Below are positions 53,564 through 61,418 of a stretch of DNA of 64,000 bases, piece after piece. Made by a program: the position numbers and the translations under genes. A model generated the notes under the pieces. That model searched no databases, was not told where the DNA came from, and saw only the letters and a list, made by a program, of their open reading frames with translations. Within the stretch, counting starts at the first letter, position 1, and each line of letters starts with the position of its first letter. Source of the DNA: Pigmentiphaga litoralis (GTDB lineage: Bacteria; Pseudomonadota; Gammaproteobacteria; Burkholderiales; Burkholderiaceae_B); NCBI RefSeq assembly GCF_014651835.1, contig NZ_BMXQ01000001.1, positions 2,246,801 through 2,310,800 on the forward strand, read 5' to 3'.

Positions 53564-53631
53564 ATATGCGATGAATTCCCATCAGCGTGATAAGGTCGAA
53601 CTTCTCCTTGGACTTCCTGACCAGGCACGCC

Positions 53632-54435
53632 ATGAAGCAGTCGCTGGACCGCGTCTTCGACATCATCGAGTTGCTCGCAGATCGCAATTCGGCGATTGCC
53701 GTCACCGATGTCGCACAGGAATTGGGCATGCCTGCAAGCGGCGCGCACCGCATCCTGGCGTTGATGCACGCCCGCGCCCTGGTCGAACAGGATCCTGCAA
53801 CGCGGGGTTATCGCCTGAGCCTGAAGTTCGCGTCGCTGGGTTTGCGGCTGCTGTCCGGGTCATCGTTCCACGCGGTGGTGCAGCCGGTGCTGGACCGGTA
53901 TGCGAACGCGACCGGCGAACTGATCCGGCTGGCCGTCGAAGTCGAAGATGGCAAGCTGGCCTGGATCGCCAATGCACAAGGATCGCGTGCACAGCTGCGA
54001 GTCGACCCGATGGCCGGACACCAGGCAGTCCCGCACCTGACCGCTGCCGGCAAGGCCTGGCTGGCGCATCAGACCGACGACGTCATGACGCGGGTGCTTG
54101 CGCAACGACGTGTCCAGCCGTCGACGGAAAGCGGATCATCGCGAAAGCCGGTGCGCCTGGCGCGCCTGCAGCGCGACCTGGCCGCCTGCCGCGCGGAAGG
54201 CTACGCCGTCACCATGGACGATATCGAACCCGGCCTGAGTGCTGTCGCTGCGCCGGTACTCGTGACAATGGTGCCGGCGCCTCGCGCGGTGGCAGCCGTC
54301 AGCATCGCCGGGCCCAGCCTGCGGATGCCGCTCGAACGGCTGCCTGGCTTGGGTGGCCAGATGATCGCCGCCGCCAAGGAACTCGCAGGGGTGTGGGAAT
54401 TGCTGGGCACGCCGGGAAGCCGGTTCCCCCGATGA
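53632..54435 (+). CDS. IclR family transcriptional regulator
   Basis: The 267-residue protein has an IclR winged helix (KQSLDRVFDIIELLADRNSAI, LGMPASGAHRILALMHARALV) and the GAF-like effector domain, with HLTAAGKAWLAH and PGLSAVAAPVLV. It acts on aromatic catabolism in most relatives. ATG at 53632 is preferred over a GTG at 53587. It is divergent from the Rieske/AllA-like operon and its own likely operator lies between them. Confidence 0.9.
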   Translation: MKQSLDRVFDIIELLADRNSAIAVTDVAQELGMPASGAHRILALMHARALVEQDPATRGYRLSLKFASLGLRLLSGSSFHAVVQPVLDRYANATGELIRLAVEVEDGKLAWIANAQGSRAQLRVDPMAGHQAVPHLTAAGKAWLAHQTDDVMTRVLAQRRVQPSTESGSSRKPVRLARLQRDLAACRAEGYAVTMDDIEPGLSAVAAPVLVTMVPAPRAVAAVSIAGPSLRMPLERLPGLGGQMIAAAKELAGVWELLGTPGSRFPR

Positions 54436-54439
54436 TGTC

Positions 54440-54886
54440 CTAGCCCGGAATCTCAGGCTCCACCAGCTGCGCCAGCATCACCAACGACTCTTGCCATCCA
54501 AGGTGACACATCTCGGCCGGGATGATGGCGGGGATGCCTTCCTGGACGATGTCCACATCCACGCCGCACAAAACCGGGCGCAGCGTGACGGTGGTCTGCA
54601 TGACGCCTGGCAGGTTGGGATCATCGAAGACGCCGGTATAGCGCAGACGTTCACCGGGCACGAGTTCCAGGTATTCGCCGCCAAAGCTGTGGCTCGCGCC
54701 CGTGCCGAAGTTGGTGAACGACATCCGATAGGTGCCGCCCACCTTGGCGTCCTGCTCGTGCAGCCTGGCCGTGAAGCCATGCGGCGGCAGCCACTTGACC
54801 AGGGCATCGGGATCGAGAAAGGCGCGATACACGCGGTCGGGCGTGGACTTCAGTACCCGGTGGAAGCGAACCGTTGTCGTTGTCAT
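54440..54886 (-). CDS. SRPBCC (AHSA1-type) family protein
   Basis: The 148-residue protein opens TTTTVRFHRVLKSTPDRVYRAF and has the START-like motif DPDALVKWLPPHGFTARLHEQ, GGTYRMSFTNFGTG and HLGWQESLVMLAQL, typical of the AHSA1/polyketide-cyclase group that binds small hydrophobic ligands. AGGA is 8 bases before the ATG at 54886; other in-frame ATGs upstream are less well placed. It ends 4 nt from the IclR stop, tail to tail. Its function is unassigned. Confidence 0.85.
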   Translation of the reverse strand: MTTTTVRFHRVLKSTPDRVYRAFLDPDALVKWLPPHGFTARLHEQDAKVGGTYRMSFTNFGTGASHSFGGEYLELVPGERLRYTGVFDDPNLPGVMQTTVTLRPVLCGVDVDIVQEGIPAIIPAEMCHLGWQESLVMLAQLVEPEIPG

Positions 54887-54974
54887 GATCATCATCCTGT
54901 TGAAAGAGGACAGCCCTCTGCCTGGACGACGATTATCAGCCATCGCAATCGACATGTCGCCCTGCGCGGACGAG

Positions 54975-55010
54975 ATGGACGACATGGACGACATGGACGA
55001 CATGGACGAC
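54975..55010. repeat. Four-copy 9-bp tandem repeat
   Basis: ATGGACGAC is repeated exactly four times (54975-55010), with a fifth degraded copy AGGGTCGAC. It lies between the SRPBCC gene and the 3' end of the Bug gene at 55019 and is probably noncoding. On either strand it would give low-complexity Met-Asp-Asp or Ser-Ser-Met repeats. Confidence 0.9.
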
Positions 55011-55018
55011 AGGGTCGA

Positions 55019-56029
55019 CTATTGCAGCGTGATGCCCGATGACTTGATGACCTTGGAATACCGTGCGTAGTCGTCGCGCAGCGCGGCGTCGAACTGCTGC
55101 GGCGTGCCACCCGAGATGCCATAGCCCTGGCTTTCGACCGACTTGCGCACATCGGGCTGCGCCAGCACCGCGGCCACGTCCCGGTTGATTTTCTCAACGA
55201 TCTGCCGGGGCGTGCCCGCCGGCGCAAGAATGCCCTGCCAGCTTTCGACATCGAAGCCCGGCACGGCCACTTCGGCAATGGTCGGGACCTCCGGCATCGC
55301 GGGGGACCGGTAGGACGTCGTCACCGCCAGCGGAACCAGGCGTCCGGCCTTGATGTACTCCGTGACCGCCGCGGCCGTGATGATGGTCGCATCGACATGG
55401 CCGCCCATGACGTCGGTCGCCGCTGGCGCTCCACCTGCGTAGGGGATGTAGTTGACCTGGATGCCCAGGCGTTGCCGAACCATTTCATGGGCGATGTGCG
55501 CGATGCCGCCGCTGGTGGGCAAGGCCACGCTGACCTCACCCGGCTTCTGTCTTGCCAGCGCCACGTATTCCTGGAAGGTCTTGATCCCCAGCGACGGTTT
55601 GACGACCAGCACCTGCGGATTGACGATCGCGCGGATCACGCCCGACAAGTCGTCGAGCGTGTAGGACGGCTTGGCATACATGGCCAGGTTCAGCACCACG
55701 GCATCGCTGTGCAGCAACAGGGTGTAGCCGTCGGGCTTGGACCGTGCCACCCGCGCCGCGCCGATCGTGCCGCCCGCGCCCGTGATGTTCTCGACCAGCA
55801 CCGGCTGGCCCCAATGGACCGCCAGCTTTTCGGCGATGACGCGCGCGATCTTGTCGGTGCTGCCGCCGGCAGACACCGGCACGACGAAGCGCACGGGTTT
55901 GTCCGGAAACGTGGCCGGTCCGGATTCGGCGGCCAGCGTGGCGCCGGGCAGCAGGGCCGCGGCGGCCAGGGACAGCGCCACCCGACGGCGCCGGACGGAC
56001 ACCGCTTCGATCGTACGTGGACGGGACAT
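55019..56029 (-). CDS. Bug/TctC family substrate-binding protein
   Basis: The 336-residue protein has a basic Sec signal (RRRRVALSLAAAALLPGATLA), then TFPDKPVRFVVPVSAGGSTD, PDGYTLLLHSD and IPYAGGAPAATDVMGGHVD. It follows the rhodanese gene by 23 nt, so the two make one transcript. The partner hints at uptake of a sulfur-containing acid, which is inference. Confidence 0.92.
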   Translation of the reverse strand: MSRPRTIEAVSVRRRRVALSLAAAALLPGATLAAESGPATFPDKPVRFVVPVSAGGSTDKIARVIAEKLAVHWGQPVLVENITGAGGTIGAARVARSKPDGYTLLLHSDAVVLNLAMYAKPSYTLDDLSGVIRAIVNPQVLVVKPSLGIKTFQEYVALARQKPGEVSVALPTSGGIAHIAHEMVRQRLGIQVNYIPYAGGAPAATDVMGGHVDATIITAAAVTEYIKAGRLVPLAVTTSYRSPAMPEVPTIAEVAVPGFDVESWQGILAPAGTPRQIVEKINRDVAAVLAQPDVRKSVESQGYGISGGTPQQFDAALRDDYARYSKVIKSSGITLQ

Positions 56030-56052
56030 CGGGGTTCTCTTGAAGTGAATGA

Positions 56053-57612
56053 TCAGTGGCGCAGCCGGAACGCGGCGCGCTCACTGTCGTCGAGGCGCGC
56101 AATGAGCCCCGTTTCCCAGGACAGATAGCGGCGCGCGGCTTCGCGATTGCCGTCGTGGCGGTCGTGCACAAAAAACAGGTAATCGATGCACTCGGCATCG
56201 GCCGGCTGATCGGGCGTGTCAATGACCCGCAAGCCGGCTTCGGCCCAGGCAGCAGGTTCGCCGGCCAGCCAGCGGGCGTCGTCGACCTCGGCATCACCCG
56301 CAGCCAGTGCAGCGATCCGCCCGTCGTCGGCGACGATCACGACCGGAAGGCTGTCCGTGGCAAGGGGCGCATCAATGCGCGGACGGATGGTCCAGGTCGC
56401 GCCATCGATATGCCCGGCCCGATACTTGGTGCTCGCGCGAACGTCGAACAGACGGACGCCGCCCGACGCGGCCAGCGCGGCCACCTCGTCGGCTTCCACG
56501 ATGGCCAGCGGCGTGACGGCGCTCGGGGCCGTGGCTGGCGGGGCCAGGGTGACGTCTCCGGTCAACAGGTACGCGTCATGTCCCAGCTGGCGCAGCCATG
56601 CCGCGATCAAGGGCGCGCGGATGCCATCGGTATCGAGCAGGACAATCCGTGCGTTGCGGACCCCGACATATTGATCGGTACCCTGCACCAATTGCCCGCC
56701 GGGCGCATGCTGCGCGCCCGCCAGCGTACCCGCGGCGAATTCTTCCGGCGTGCGTACGTCGAGAAGGAAAGTGCTGCGCCCGCGATCATCAAGCCACGCG
56801 GACAGCGTCGCGGCATCGACCTGCCCGACGCCATGCCATGCGGCCTGGGCGGCCGCGGCTTCCCGGCGACTGGCAAGCCGCGGGTCGGCCGGATCCACCT
56901 GCGGATAGCGGCGCGAACTGCCGTGCTCGAGTTGCAGATCGTTCAGGAACCACCCCTGGGTGCCGTTTTCGAGCGCATACACAGGGTTGCGCACGCCGGC
57001 GTTGATCAGCGTTTGCGCGCCAATGATGCTGCGCGTGCGGCCTGCGCAATGGATCACGATGGGCGTGGTGTCGTCATCGACCAGCGCGTGGATGCGGTAA
57101 GGCAATTCGGCGTTCGGGCAGCAGATGGCGCCCGGAATGTTCATCTTGCGGTATTCCTCGAAGGGCCGGCCATCGAGCACCACGACGCGCTCGCCCCGTT
57201 GGAACATGGCATCGAGTTCCCTGGCCTGGATACGCGGCGTATCGTAGGCGTGCTCGGCCAGTTCCCCGAAGGTCTTGGAGGGCAGATTGACGCCCTGGAA
57301 CAGTTCGTAGCCAGCCGCCTGCCACCCTTTCGCGCCATGTGTCAGCACGTGGAGATCGGTGTACCCCAGGCCTTGCAGACGCTGCGCTGCGCGCTCCGCC
57401 ACCCCATCGTCATCGTCGAGAAGGACGATCCGCGCGCCCCGCCGCGGAACCAGTCGCGTGACATCGATCTCGAGCCGGCTGTAGGGTGCGGACACCACGA
57501 AGAAGGGATGGCCTTCGCCATACTGCCCGTGCTCGCGCACGTCGAGGAACGCCAGTTCATTGCCGTCCTGCAGCCACTGCCTGACGGTCTGTGCATCGAT
57601 AGAAGAAATCAT
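56053..57612 (-). CDS. Four-domain rhodanese-like sulfurtransferase
   Basis: The 519-residue protein contains four rhodanese-like domains, roughly 1-105, 110-240, 275-375 and 385-500. Only the second keeps the persulfide Cys, in VIHCAGRTRSIIGAQ; the other loops end in Asp or lack Cys (RIVLLDDDDGVAE, RIVLLDTDGIRAP, PVVIVADDGRIAA). The one active domain may transfer sulfur, while the rest may bind or regulate. ATG at 57612 (MISSIDAQTVRQWL) is the domain start. It is cotranscribed with a Bug gene. Confidence 0.9.
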   Translation of the reverse strand: MISSIDAQTVRQWLQDGNELAFLDVREHGQYGEGHPFFVVSAPYSRLEIDVTRLVPRRGARIVLLDDDDGVAERAAQRLQGLGYTDLHVLTHGAKGWQAAGYELFQGVNLPSKTFGELAEHAYDTPRIQARELDAMFQRGERVVVLDGRPFEEYRKMNIPGAICCPNAELPYRIHALVDDDTTPIVIHCAGRTRSIIGAQTLINAGVRNPVYALENGTQGWFLNDLQLEHGSSRRYPQVDPADPRLASRREAAAAQAAWHGVGQVDAATLSAWLDDRGRSTFLLDVRTPEEFAAGTLAGAQHAPGGQLVQGTDQYVGVRNARIVLLDTDGIRAPLIAAWLRQLGHDAYLLTGDVTLAPPATAPSAVTPLAIVEADEVAALAASGGVRLFDVRASTKYRAGHIDGATWTIRPRIDAPLATDSLPVVIVADDGRIAALAAGDAEVDDARWLAGEPAAWAEAGLRVIDTPDQPADAECIDYLFFVHDRHDGNREAARRYLSWETGLIARLDDSERAAFRLRH

Positions 57613-57697
57613 GGGGACGTGCCTGAGAGAGGTCAATAGGAGCGGAGAGGCTGTCCCGATTCTAGAGTCGCGCATAGTGCAGGATCTACACGCGACT

Positions 57698-57721
57698 GCA
57701 AACGAAGCTATTCGTCTTTGC
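57698..57721. promoter_or_regulatory. Inverted repeat upstream of the rhodanese gene
   Basis: GCAAACGAA (57698-57706) pairs with TTCGTCTTTGC (57711-57721) around GCTA, with a 2-nt bulge. It lies in the 109-bp gap between the abhydrolase stop and the rhodanese ATG, and could be a hairpin or an operator. Its left arm shares GCAAACGA with the 41-bp element. Confidence 0.4.
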
Positions 57722-59281
57722 TTATAGCCGCCGCCGCGCCAGGCCAAGCGCCGCGAGTCCGGCCAGCACCGCCAGTGCGCTACCCCCCAGGGCCCCGCCG
57801 CCACTCGACATGGGATTGCCCGCGACATTGCCCGCAGGCGCCGGGATCTGCGCGGCGGCCACGTCGGCCGTGACGAACTTGCGGTACTCGGGCAGGAACC
57901 AGCCTTCGGCGATCAGCGTATCCAGACGGGCTGCAACCTTGGCCTGATACTCGGCGGGCCCGCCCGGATACAGACGCGCAAGGGCTTCCTGGGACAGTTT
58001 GACCTCGGTGCCGACCAGCAGGCACAGGCGGTTCAGCCTGTCCTTCTCGGCTTGCGGCGCATCGGCCGCAAACCTGCCGTCGCCAAAGACGCCATAAGTC
58101 GCCGTCGGCACGTCCACATAGACATTGCGGATGCCGCCGGTGGCATTGCCGTTGGCATCGAGCGCCAGGAAAGACCCGTCGCCGAAGGTGTTGCCATCGG
58201 TCGTGATGGGCGCCGGGGCGTGGGGGGGCTTGACGCCTTTGTCGACCCACTGCACAAGATGATTCAGCGCCAGCGCGGTGAACGCGCCTGCCGGAAAGCT
58301 GGACACGGGCTTGGTGCAGGGATCCCCCAGAAAGCCGGGATTCTCGCGCGCGTTGTTGTGCGCCATCCCGGCCACTTCGTACAGCCGGAACTGGTTGTTG
58401 GGCTCGTCGCCGTCCGACCTCCGGTATTGGATTCCTTCTTCGGCCCACGTGCGCACCTCGGTCTGGGTCGGCATCTGGATGATCGGCACATCCAGGAAGG
58501 GCAGCTTGGTGTTGCCATTGGTGCTGGTCACCAGATAGCCGTCATAGACCGGACCGGTCTTGCCATCGTTCAGACGCACCGTCGGGTGCACCGCCATGAA
58601 GTTGCGCACGGTGCCCGATGACGCGGACGTCCCCATCAGCGTGACCTTGCGTACCCCGTAGCCCGGCAGCCAGCCGCCCGGCCGGCCATTGGTCTTCATG
58701 AGCGCCCCAAACTGGGCAATGATCTCGTTCGCCTGGCTTGCCAACGGGATCGCCAGCGTGGAATAGCGCGCGTCGTTGAACGCACGCATGGATGCGATAT
58801 TGGCGGCCGACGTCGGGATCTCGACAAAGACATGCCCGCGGGTCAGCACCGATTCACGGGACCACTCGAAAATGAGCGCCCGGCCGCTGGGGTGCATGGC
58901 TTCGGCCACCACCACGCCGCTGAAGTCGGCAACGTTGCGCGGGCGGCGCACCAGCATGCGAGTGGCGTAGGGTTGGCCACCTGCCGTCCCGCTCACAAAG
59001 AACTCTTCCGTCACATAAGGGAAAGCGGTGACTGGCACCGCACCCTCGATGATGTTCAGCCCCTGGTACAACACGTTGGCCGCCGTTTCGGCAATCGGCC
59101 CGGTGACCGACGTGGGCGGCGCCGCCAGGGTGACCGCCTGGGCAAACGCTCCGCCGCCCGGCAATGCCGATGCGAAAAGCAGCGCGCTACAGGTAACGGT
59201 CCTGCTCAGGCCGCGTGTCCACCACCGGGCCAGTGCGTGACGGGGCCTCGCGGTCAATGCCGTGCGATCGTATGCAACCAT
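57722..59281 (-). CDS. Secreted alpha/beta hydrolase-domain protein with GlyGly-CTERM-like tail
   Basis: The 519-residue protein has a signal peptide (about 1-47, ending GGGAFAQ), an alpha/beta hydrolase body of the Abhydrolase_10 kind with GxSxSG-type nucleophile motif LMGTSASSGTVRNF and acid/His candidates such as YEVAGMAHNN, and a C terminus of SSGGGALGG, hydrophobic helix and LARRRL. That tail resembles GlyGly-CTERM sorting signals, which are cut by a rhombosortase. CGGAGGAG supports the ATG at 59281. The substrate is unknown; an ester or lactone is typical. Confidence 0.85.
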   Translation of the reverse strand: MVAYDRTALTARPRHALARWWTRGLSRTVTCSALLFASALPGGGAFAQAVTLAAPPTSVTGPIAETAANVLYQGLNIIEGAVPVTAFPYVTEEFFVSGTAGGQPYATRMLVRRPRNVADFSGVVVAEAMHPSGRALIFEWSRESVLTRGHVFVEIPTSAANIASMRAFNDARYSTLAIPLASQANEIIAQFGALMKTNGRPGGWLPGYGVRKVTLMGTSASSGTVRNFMAVHPTVRLNDGKTGPVYDGYLVTSTNGNTKLPFLDVPIIQMPTQTEVRTWAEEGIQYRRSDGDEPNNQFRLYEVAGMAHNNARENPGFLGDPCTKPVSSFPAGAFTALALNHLVQWVDKGVKPPHAPAPITTDGNTFGDGSFLALDANGNATGGIRNVYVDVPTATYGVFGDGRFAADAPQAEKDRLNRLCLLVGTEVKLSQEALARLYPGGPAEYQAKVAARLDTLIAEGWFLPEYRKFVTADVAAAQIPAPAGNVAGNPMSSGGGALGGSALAVLAGLAALGLARRRL

Positions 59282-59360
59282 GATGTCTCCTCCGTGGATG
59301 CTCCAGGCATCCGATTCCTGTCGGGACCCGTTCGTTGACGGGTCGTCCCAGACCACGCTC

Positions 59361-59402
59361 TTTTGATCAAGATCGATTATGAGCATGTTCAATATTTTGA
59401 TC
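59361..59402. promoter_or_regulatory. TTTTGATC direct repeats in the divergent region
   Basis: TTTTGATC occurs at 59361-59368 and at 59395-59402 within an AT-rich patch between the abhydrolase and XRE regulator genes. The first copy extends to the palindrome TTGATCAA (59363-59370). These are candidate sites for the XRE regulator. Confidence 0.45.
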
Positions 59403-59514
59403 GAATGTAGTCCTCGTTTCTTGACTGCGTCAATCCACGTTTGTCGACCTGCGGTGCCACGCACGCCTCCCCTACAATGGACCTCCCGATCTCACGCGCC
59501 TGGAGCGTGTTCCC

Positions 59515-60132
59515 TTGACCGACGCCGCTGAAGCCGATTCCCTTGCACTAGGGGGCAATATCCGCAGCACCCGCATCCTGAAAGGACTCAAGCTGCGCGA
59601 GGTCGCCGATCGCGTGGGCTGTTCCGAGAGCATGCTCTCCAAGGTCGAGAACGGCAAGATCACGCCGTCGCTGCGGCTCCTCCACAAGGTCGCCACCAGC
59701 TTCGGCACGACGGTGCCCGACCTGCTGGCCGCGCGGGACGACAACCACATCGTGTCGCGCGCGGGTGAACGGCCCGCGTTGCCGATCGACGCCAAAGGCT
59801 CGCATGTGGAACGCCTGGTCGCTCCCGATGGCGATCATCTGCTCGAAGGCCATCTGCATGTGATCGCCCCCGGTGGCGGCAGCGAAGGCGTCGTCGCGCA
59901 CGAAGGCGAAGAGGTGGGCTATGTCGTCGAAGGCCAGCTCGAACTGACGGTGGGCCACGAAACCTTTGTGCTCAATGCCGGCGACTCGTTTTCCTTTCGG
60001 TCCGAGATCGCGCACCATTACCGCAACGCCAGCAAGAAGCCGGCGCGAGTCGTCTGGGTCAGCACGCCCGGCCGGCGCAGCAGCGACCCATCGTCGATCG
60101 CCAGTCGCAGCCGGCGCCGCAAGCCGCGCTGA
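59515..60132 (+). CDS. XRE-family regulator with C-terminal cupin domain
   Basis: The 205-residue protein has an HTH_3 domain (RSTRILKGLKLREVADRVGC, SESMLSKVENGKITPSLRLL) and a cupin effector domain (VVAHEGEEVGYVVEGQLELTV, AGDSFSFRSEIAHHYRNAS). This class controls catabolism of amines, amino acids or related acids. The start is TTG at 59515. Its basic C-terminal tail (SRRRKPR) is uncommon. It is divergent from the secreted hydrolase and upstream of the Bug-hydrolase unit, so it may control either or both. Confidence 0.88.
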   Translation: MTDAAEADSLALGGNIRSTRILKGLKLREVADRVGCSESMLSKVENGKITPSLRLLHKVATSFGTTVPDLLAARDDNHIVSRAGERPALPIDAKGSHVERLVAPDGDHLLEGHLHVIAPGGGSEGVVAHEGEEVGYVVEGQLELTVGHETFVLNAGDSFSFRSEIAHHYRNASKKPARVVWVSTPGRRSSDPSSIASRSRRRKPR

Positions 60133-60247
60133 ATCGCCGCGCAAGGCAGGGCGCCCACGACGCAAGCCACCCTGCCATTTACGCTTGACCCTTACGCCTG
60201 ACTCTTCGCGCCTCACCCTTCCCCGCCAGGAAAAATGTAAACGCCGA

Positions 60248-60309
60248 TTGACGTCGCGCGCGCACCGCCGCTAAATTCAAGTCGCTTGATTCTAAGTCTA
60301 TCGACTTGA
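60248..60309 (+). promoter_or_regulatory. Candidate promoter and operator of the Bug-hydrolase operon
   Basis: The 301-bp gap 60133-60433 contains TTGACG (60248-60253) and, 18 nt on, TAAATT (60272-60277) as a plausible -35/-10. Just after it TCAAG-TCG-CTTGA (60277-60289) is palindromic and CGACTTGA (60302-60309) is an exact inverse of TCAAGTCG. A repressor there would overlap the promoter start. The rest of the gap shows no other signal. Confidence 0.5.
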
Positions 60310-60433
60310 TAACCGGGAGGCGCCCGCTTTGCCGGGCCCGCTTCGACCCGGGTCGGAGACAGTCTTTGCTTCACGGATGCCGGTCGTTCCGACGACGCGG
60401 CAGCATGTTTTCCCAGCCCGGAGAAATCGCCGT

Positions 60434-61408
60434 ATGAACAAGCTGATCCCTGCCGTGGTGGCTGGCGTGCTCTGCGCCGCCGCCCTGTCCTCTCCCACGT
60501 TTGCGCAGACCTATCCCGACAAGCCGATCCGCGTGATCGTGCCGTATCCGCCAGGCGACCTGGCCGACATCATTGCGCGTCTCATCGGGCCGAAGGTGAC
60601 CGATCAGCTCGGACAACCGGTGGTGGTGGAAAACCGTCCTGGCGCATCGGGGATGGTGGGCCTGCAAAACGCCACGCAAGCCGCGCCCGATGGCTATACG
60701 CTGGTACTCGGCCAGATGGGCAGCATGGCCGTCGCACCCATCATCAACAAGCAGCCCTTCGATGTGCGTGAGGCGTTCGTGCCGGTCGCCATGGCCTACA
60801 CCAACTACCTGATGCTGGTGTCGAACCCCGACTTTCCAGCCAAGACATTGCCTGACCTGATCGCGTACTCCAAGGCCAACCCAGGCAAGGTCAGCCTGGC
60901 CACCAACGGCGAAGGCGGCTTTCCCCACCTTGCGGTCGAATTGCTCAAGCGGCAAACGGGATTCTCGTTCACGCACATTCCATATAAAGGCAGCAACCAG
61001 AGCGTGACCGATGTGATTGGCGGGCAGGTGCCGCTGACGATCAGCGGCGCATCGAGCATGAATCCGCACGTCAAGGCGGGCCGCTTGCACGGCATCGCGA
61101 TCACCGCGCGCGAACGCTCGCGCATCACGCCTGACGTCCCGACATTCAAGGAGACGGTGCCCGACTATGAAGCGCTTGGCTGGTTCGGTTTCTTCGCGCC
61201 CACGGGCACGCCCGACGCAATCATCAGCAAGCTGAACATTGCGGTCAATGCCGCGCTCAAGATGCCCGACGTCGCACAAAAAGCCGCGACGCTGGAACTG
61301 GATACGTCGCCCGGCTCGCCGCAGTACTTCGGCGTGGTATGGCGGCGCGACTACGACAAGTGGGGCTCGATCATCCGGGACCTGAAGCTCGACACCCCGA
61401 AGCCCTGA
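60434..61408 (+). CDS. Bug/TctC family substrate-binding protein
   Basis: The 324-residue protein has a Sec signal (MNKLIPAVVAGVLCAAALSS) cleaved near TFAQ, then TYPDKPIRVIVPYPPGDLAD and APDGYTLVLGQMG, HIPYKGSNQSVTDVIGGQV. Gly-Asp-Leu in the ligand loop replaces the usual Gly-Gly. It is the first gene of a unit with two alpha/beta hydrolases, 10 nt apart, so its ligand is probably their substrate. Confidence 0.92.
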   Translation: MNKLIPAVVAGVLCAAALSSPTFAQTYPDKPIRVIVPYPPGDLADIIARLIGPKVTDQLGQPVVVENRPGASGMVGLQNATQAAPDGYTLVLGQMGSMAVAPIINKQPFDVREAFVPVAMAYTNYLMLVSNPDFPAKTLPDLIAYSKANPGKVSLATNGEGGFPHLAVELLKRQTGFSFTHIPYKGSNQSVTDVIGGQVPLTISGASSMNPHVKAGRLHGIAITARERSRITPDVPTFKETVPDYEALGWFGFFAPTGTPDAIISKLNIAVNAALKMPDVAQKAATLELDTSPGSPQYFGVVWRRDYDKWGSIIRDLKLDTPKP

Positions 61409-61418
61409 CGGAGACACC

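Noticed and set aside
54975-55010. CRISPR-like array
   Set aside because: The repeats are 9 bp and directly adjacent, with no spacers and no cas genes.
54732-55070. Plus-strand open frame with Met-Asp-Asp repeats
   Set aside because: It is opposite the SRPBCC and Bug genes and its only feature is the 9-bp tandem repeat.
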